Assembly (NCBI GenBank): GCA_017303565.1
Contig: JAFLCM010000097.1
Location: 1 to 8,202 of the forward strand
Source of the DNA: Planctomycetota bacterium
GTDB taxonomy: Bacteria > Planctomycetota > Phycisphaerae > Phycisphaerales > UBA1924
Direction of reading: 5' to 3'
Length of the DNA stretch: 8,202 nucleotides
Numbering within the stretch: the first letter of the stretch is position 1; every line of letters begins with the position of its first letter. This document shows, in pieces, positions 6,887-8,202 of the stretch. The notes under the pieces are model-generated. The model made no database searches and had not been told where the DNA came from. It was given only the letters and a program-made list of their open reading frames with translations. Both the position numbers and the translations under genes were made by a program.

Positions 6887-7526
6887 CAGGCCACCCCGAG
6901 ACGCGCCGTCCCTCAGGGCGATTCGCGCGGGGCCGAGCGCAGGAGATGCGCGGCTCACCGATCCGGATACTTGCGAGCGTTGCGGTCGGATGATCTCCCT
7001 CATGAAATCGATCCCGCCGCTGCACCTCGATGCCGAGTGGATGACCGACACGATCCCCGAGATCGGATGGGTGGCGGATGTGTTGCTTTTCTCGCCCGAG
7101 ATGTGGCGGCGGGTGTGCGACGCCTCGCCGGTGCCACTGGTGTCCCATCCGATCGTGATCGAGAAGCTCCTGAACGTCACGCCCGCGGGGCGGATGCGGC
7201 GGGTGCGTGATCCCGGTCTGCTTGAGTTGTTCGGCTCGTACCGGTCGTACCTCCCGCCCATCGTCGAGAGTTTCGTCGATGACGCGGCGTCGCGGGTCAC
7301 GCGATCGAAGCGGCCGCCGTGCGACTGGTGCGGAGGCGGGAACATTCAGACGATGGGTTCGCCTCTCGTAGTCCGGCGGCCCGCGAGTGACAAGGCGGTT
7401 CTGTTCCGCCCTCGCAACGCCGCGCCGTACTCCATCATCGCGGCCGAGGTGCTGGATTGGGTTCAGCCAGCGTCGCGGTTGGGGGTGTCGGTGCATCCGG
7501 TGAAGTGCGTCCCTGACGAGGGGTGA
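6852..7526 (+). CDS. Double-CXXCG motif protein, probable immunity partner of the RHS toxin (SitI6-like)
   Basis: A 224-residue cytoplasmic-type protein with no signal peptide. Two motifs define it: C41-E-R-C44-G and C157-D-W-C160-G, 116 residues apart, each a probable zinc-binding knuckle. Length, motif spacing, the PPC-xx-CG context of the second motif and the hydrophobic C-terminal third (YSIIAAEVLDWVQPASRLGV) fit what I recall of the double-CXXCG family (TIGR02264, Pfam Gmx_para_CXXCG), which includes myxobacterial SitI6 immunity proteins. It directly follows an RHS tip resembling the matching toxin family, so neutralising that toxin is the natural inference. The ATG at 6852 is the only ATG, GTG or TTG between the upstream in-frame stop (6816-6818) and the first CXXCG; it overlaps the RHS gene by 35 bases, suggesting translational coupling. 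It has no clear Shine-Dalgarno. A start at ATG 6990 would lose the first motif and is less likely. Confidence 0.8.
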   Translation: MLPRSPNFLRVDRPPRDAPSLRAIRAGPSAGDARLTDPDTCERCGRMISLMKSIPPLHLDAEWMTDTIPEIGWVADVLLFSPEMWRRVCDASPVPLVSHPIVIEKLLNVTPAGRMRRVRDPGLLELFGSYRSYLPPIVESFVDDAASRVTRSKRPPCDWCGGGNIQTMGSPLVVRRPASDKAVLFRPRNAAPYSIIAAEVLDWVQPASRLGVSVHPVKCVPDEG

Positions 7527-7650
7527 GGGGAGCGTGGTGACGTTCGTCAGCGACTGGGCAGTGAACTTCAGGAAACGCGGCCCGGCATTACGCTTCCCCG
7601 TGACTTCCCTTGCGCGTCCGGCTGACCACGCCAAACCCCGGTGAGCCGCG
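7527..7650 (+). other. Gap between the two Cys-pair genes, with a possible small ORF 7534-7644
   Basis: No terminator with a T tract and no convincing promoter is visible. A GTG at 7534, preceded by GGGGAG, opens a 36-codon frame ending at the TGA 7642-7644, in the same frame as the next gene and six bases before its ATG. Its product (VVTFVSDWAVNF ... DHAKPR) resembles nothing I know. It could be a leader peptide, a decayed N-terminal remnant, or noise. Confidence 0.3.
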
Positions 7651-8202
7651 ATGATCTCCGTCATGACCCCAATCCGTAACGACCCGCCTGATGCGACCTC
7701 GTGGTACACCACGCACTACGCGTCGAGCATCGCGGTGTCCGTCGATGTTCGAGACCCGGCGTTCAACGAGACGGGTTGGCTGTGTCCGCGCTGCCGGTCC
7801 GTGCGGCGCGTCTCCGCGGCTCCGAAGCGGTTGACTGTGCGCCAGTTGCCGCGTGCGTGCTCGCTCAACATCATCTACTCACTTCTGATCACGGTGGCGA
7901 GGCGGGGAGTTCTTGAGGCGCTCGGGGCGGAAATCGTTGCTCGGTGCTTTCACCTCATCGAGCTGGCGGATGAAGACGGACGGCTGTGCAAGGATCACGT
8001 GACAACGGTGTGCTTGTCCCGGGTGCGGACGCGTGGCGATGCACTGTCCACGTGTCGGACGTGCGAGGGCTGCGGACGGTTGCTCATCTGGGCTCACGGC
8101 GATGTGTACGCGACACGTCCGCCTGACGAGTCTTACCCGATCCATCAGGACAATGGTGGGGGGTGGATCGTGCGGGAGGATGTGGCGAGGAAGCTCCTCG
8201 CT
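7651..8202 (+). CDS. Partial Cys-pair protein, possible second immunity-type protein (3' end outside the window)
   Basis: The frame runs 184 codons from ATG 7651 to the window end without a stop. An in-frame TGA at 7642-7644 excludes an earlier start; GGTGA (7640-7644) is a weak Shine-Dalgarno, and ATG 7663 is an alternative. It carries C45-P-R-C48 near the N-terminus and C135-R-T-C138-E-G-C141-G-R late, giving a CXXC ... CXXCG layout about 90 residues apart, like its neighbour. After the second motif comes a polar stretch and then GGGWIVREDVARKLLA, which may correspond to the C-terminal third of the double-CXXCG family. The first motif lacks the Gly, and further Cys occur at 70, 99, 113 and 121, so it is either a divergent member or another zinc-ribbon protein. 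An extra immunity gene beside an RHS toxin is a known theme. No signal peptide. Confidence 0.62.
   Translation, partial: MISVMTPIRNDPPDATSWYTTHYASSIAVSVDVRDPAFNETGWLCPRCRSVRRVSAAPKRLTVRQLPRACSLNIIYSLLITVARRGVLEALGAEIVARCFHLIELADEDGRLCKDHVTTVCLSRVRTRGDALSTCRTCEGCGRLLIWAHGDVYATRPPDESYPIHQDNGGGWIVREDVARKLLA

Noticed and set aside
405..7632. The 11-base sequence CTGACCACGCC at both 405-415 and 7622-7632 as direct repeats bounding a mobile toxin cassette
   Set aside because: Several 11-base matches are expected by chance in 8 kb. The similarity does not extend, and there is no integrase, transposase or inverted-repeat end in the window.
7701..8145. Short frames at 7701-7916 (+) and 7879-8145 (-) as genes
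   Set aside because: Both overlap the open frame 7651-8202, which has the coherent CXXC ... CXXCG layout and normal codon use; the short ones show no motif.
1..8202. CRISPR arrays, tRNA genes, insertion sequences
   Set aside because: No regularly spaced direct repeats, no cloverleaf with a conserved T arm, and no transposase frame or terminal inverted repeats were seen on either strand.

Overview
The window is GC-rich (about 69% in a hand-counted 100-base stretch of the large gene) and all supported genes lie on the + strand. The best clue to the host is a Cys-flanked, two-repeat dockerin-like module (C-R-G-D-I-A-P ... C-D-I-N-G-D-G-L-I-S-T-A-D-L ... F-G-A-G-C) inside the large protein. This style of calcium-loop module is typical of exported proteins of Planctomycetota, especially Phycisphaerae. 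I therefore infer a planctomycete of the Phycisphaerae type; no rRNA or housekeeping gene is present to confirm it.

Layout. (1) 1-387: C-terminal end of an unrecognised membrane-associated protein, followed by a G-rich stretch and a terminator-like hairpin. (2) 388-619: leader region with two hairpins; the second (592-623) buries both the Shine-Dalgarno and the AUG of the next gene. (3) 620-6886: a 2088-residue Sec-exported RHS/YD-repeat polymorphic toxin. It has a signal peptide, a DUF6531-like N-domain, 25 or so YD repeats, a dockerin-like insert, an RHS-associated core ending in a DPxGL self-cleavage motif, and a variable C-terminal tip. (4) 6852-7526: a 224-residue protein with two CXXCG motifs that overlaps the RHS 3' end; it is the likely immunity protein. 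(5) 7651-8202: a second, divergent Cys-pair protein whose frame stays open to the window edge, possibly an extra or orphan immunity gene.

How the genes work together (inference). The last ~105 residues of the RHS protein (LHH ... AHxGYxxWHRxYDxEV ... RFP) look like the DUF2380 domain, and the next gene looks like the double-CXXCG family. Both are best known from myxobacteria, where DUF2380-type lipoproteins and double-CXXCG (SitI6-type) proteins are toxin/immunity partners used in kin discrimination. Here the same pair seems to have been placed on a planctomycete RHS carrier that also carries a dockerin-like module. The tip is visibly poorer in GC than the core (55% against 69%, hand-counted), as expected for a swapped toxin cassette. 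The family assignments come from remembered motif patterns and were not checked by a search.
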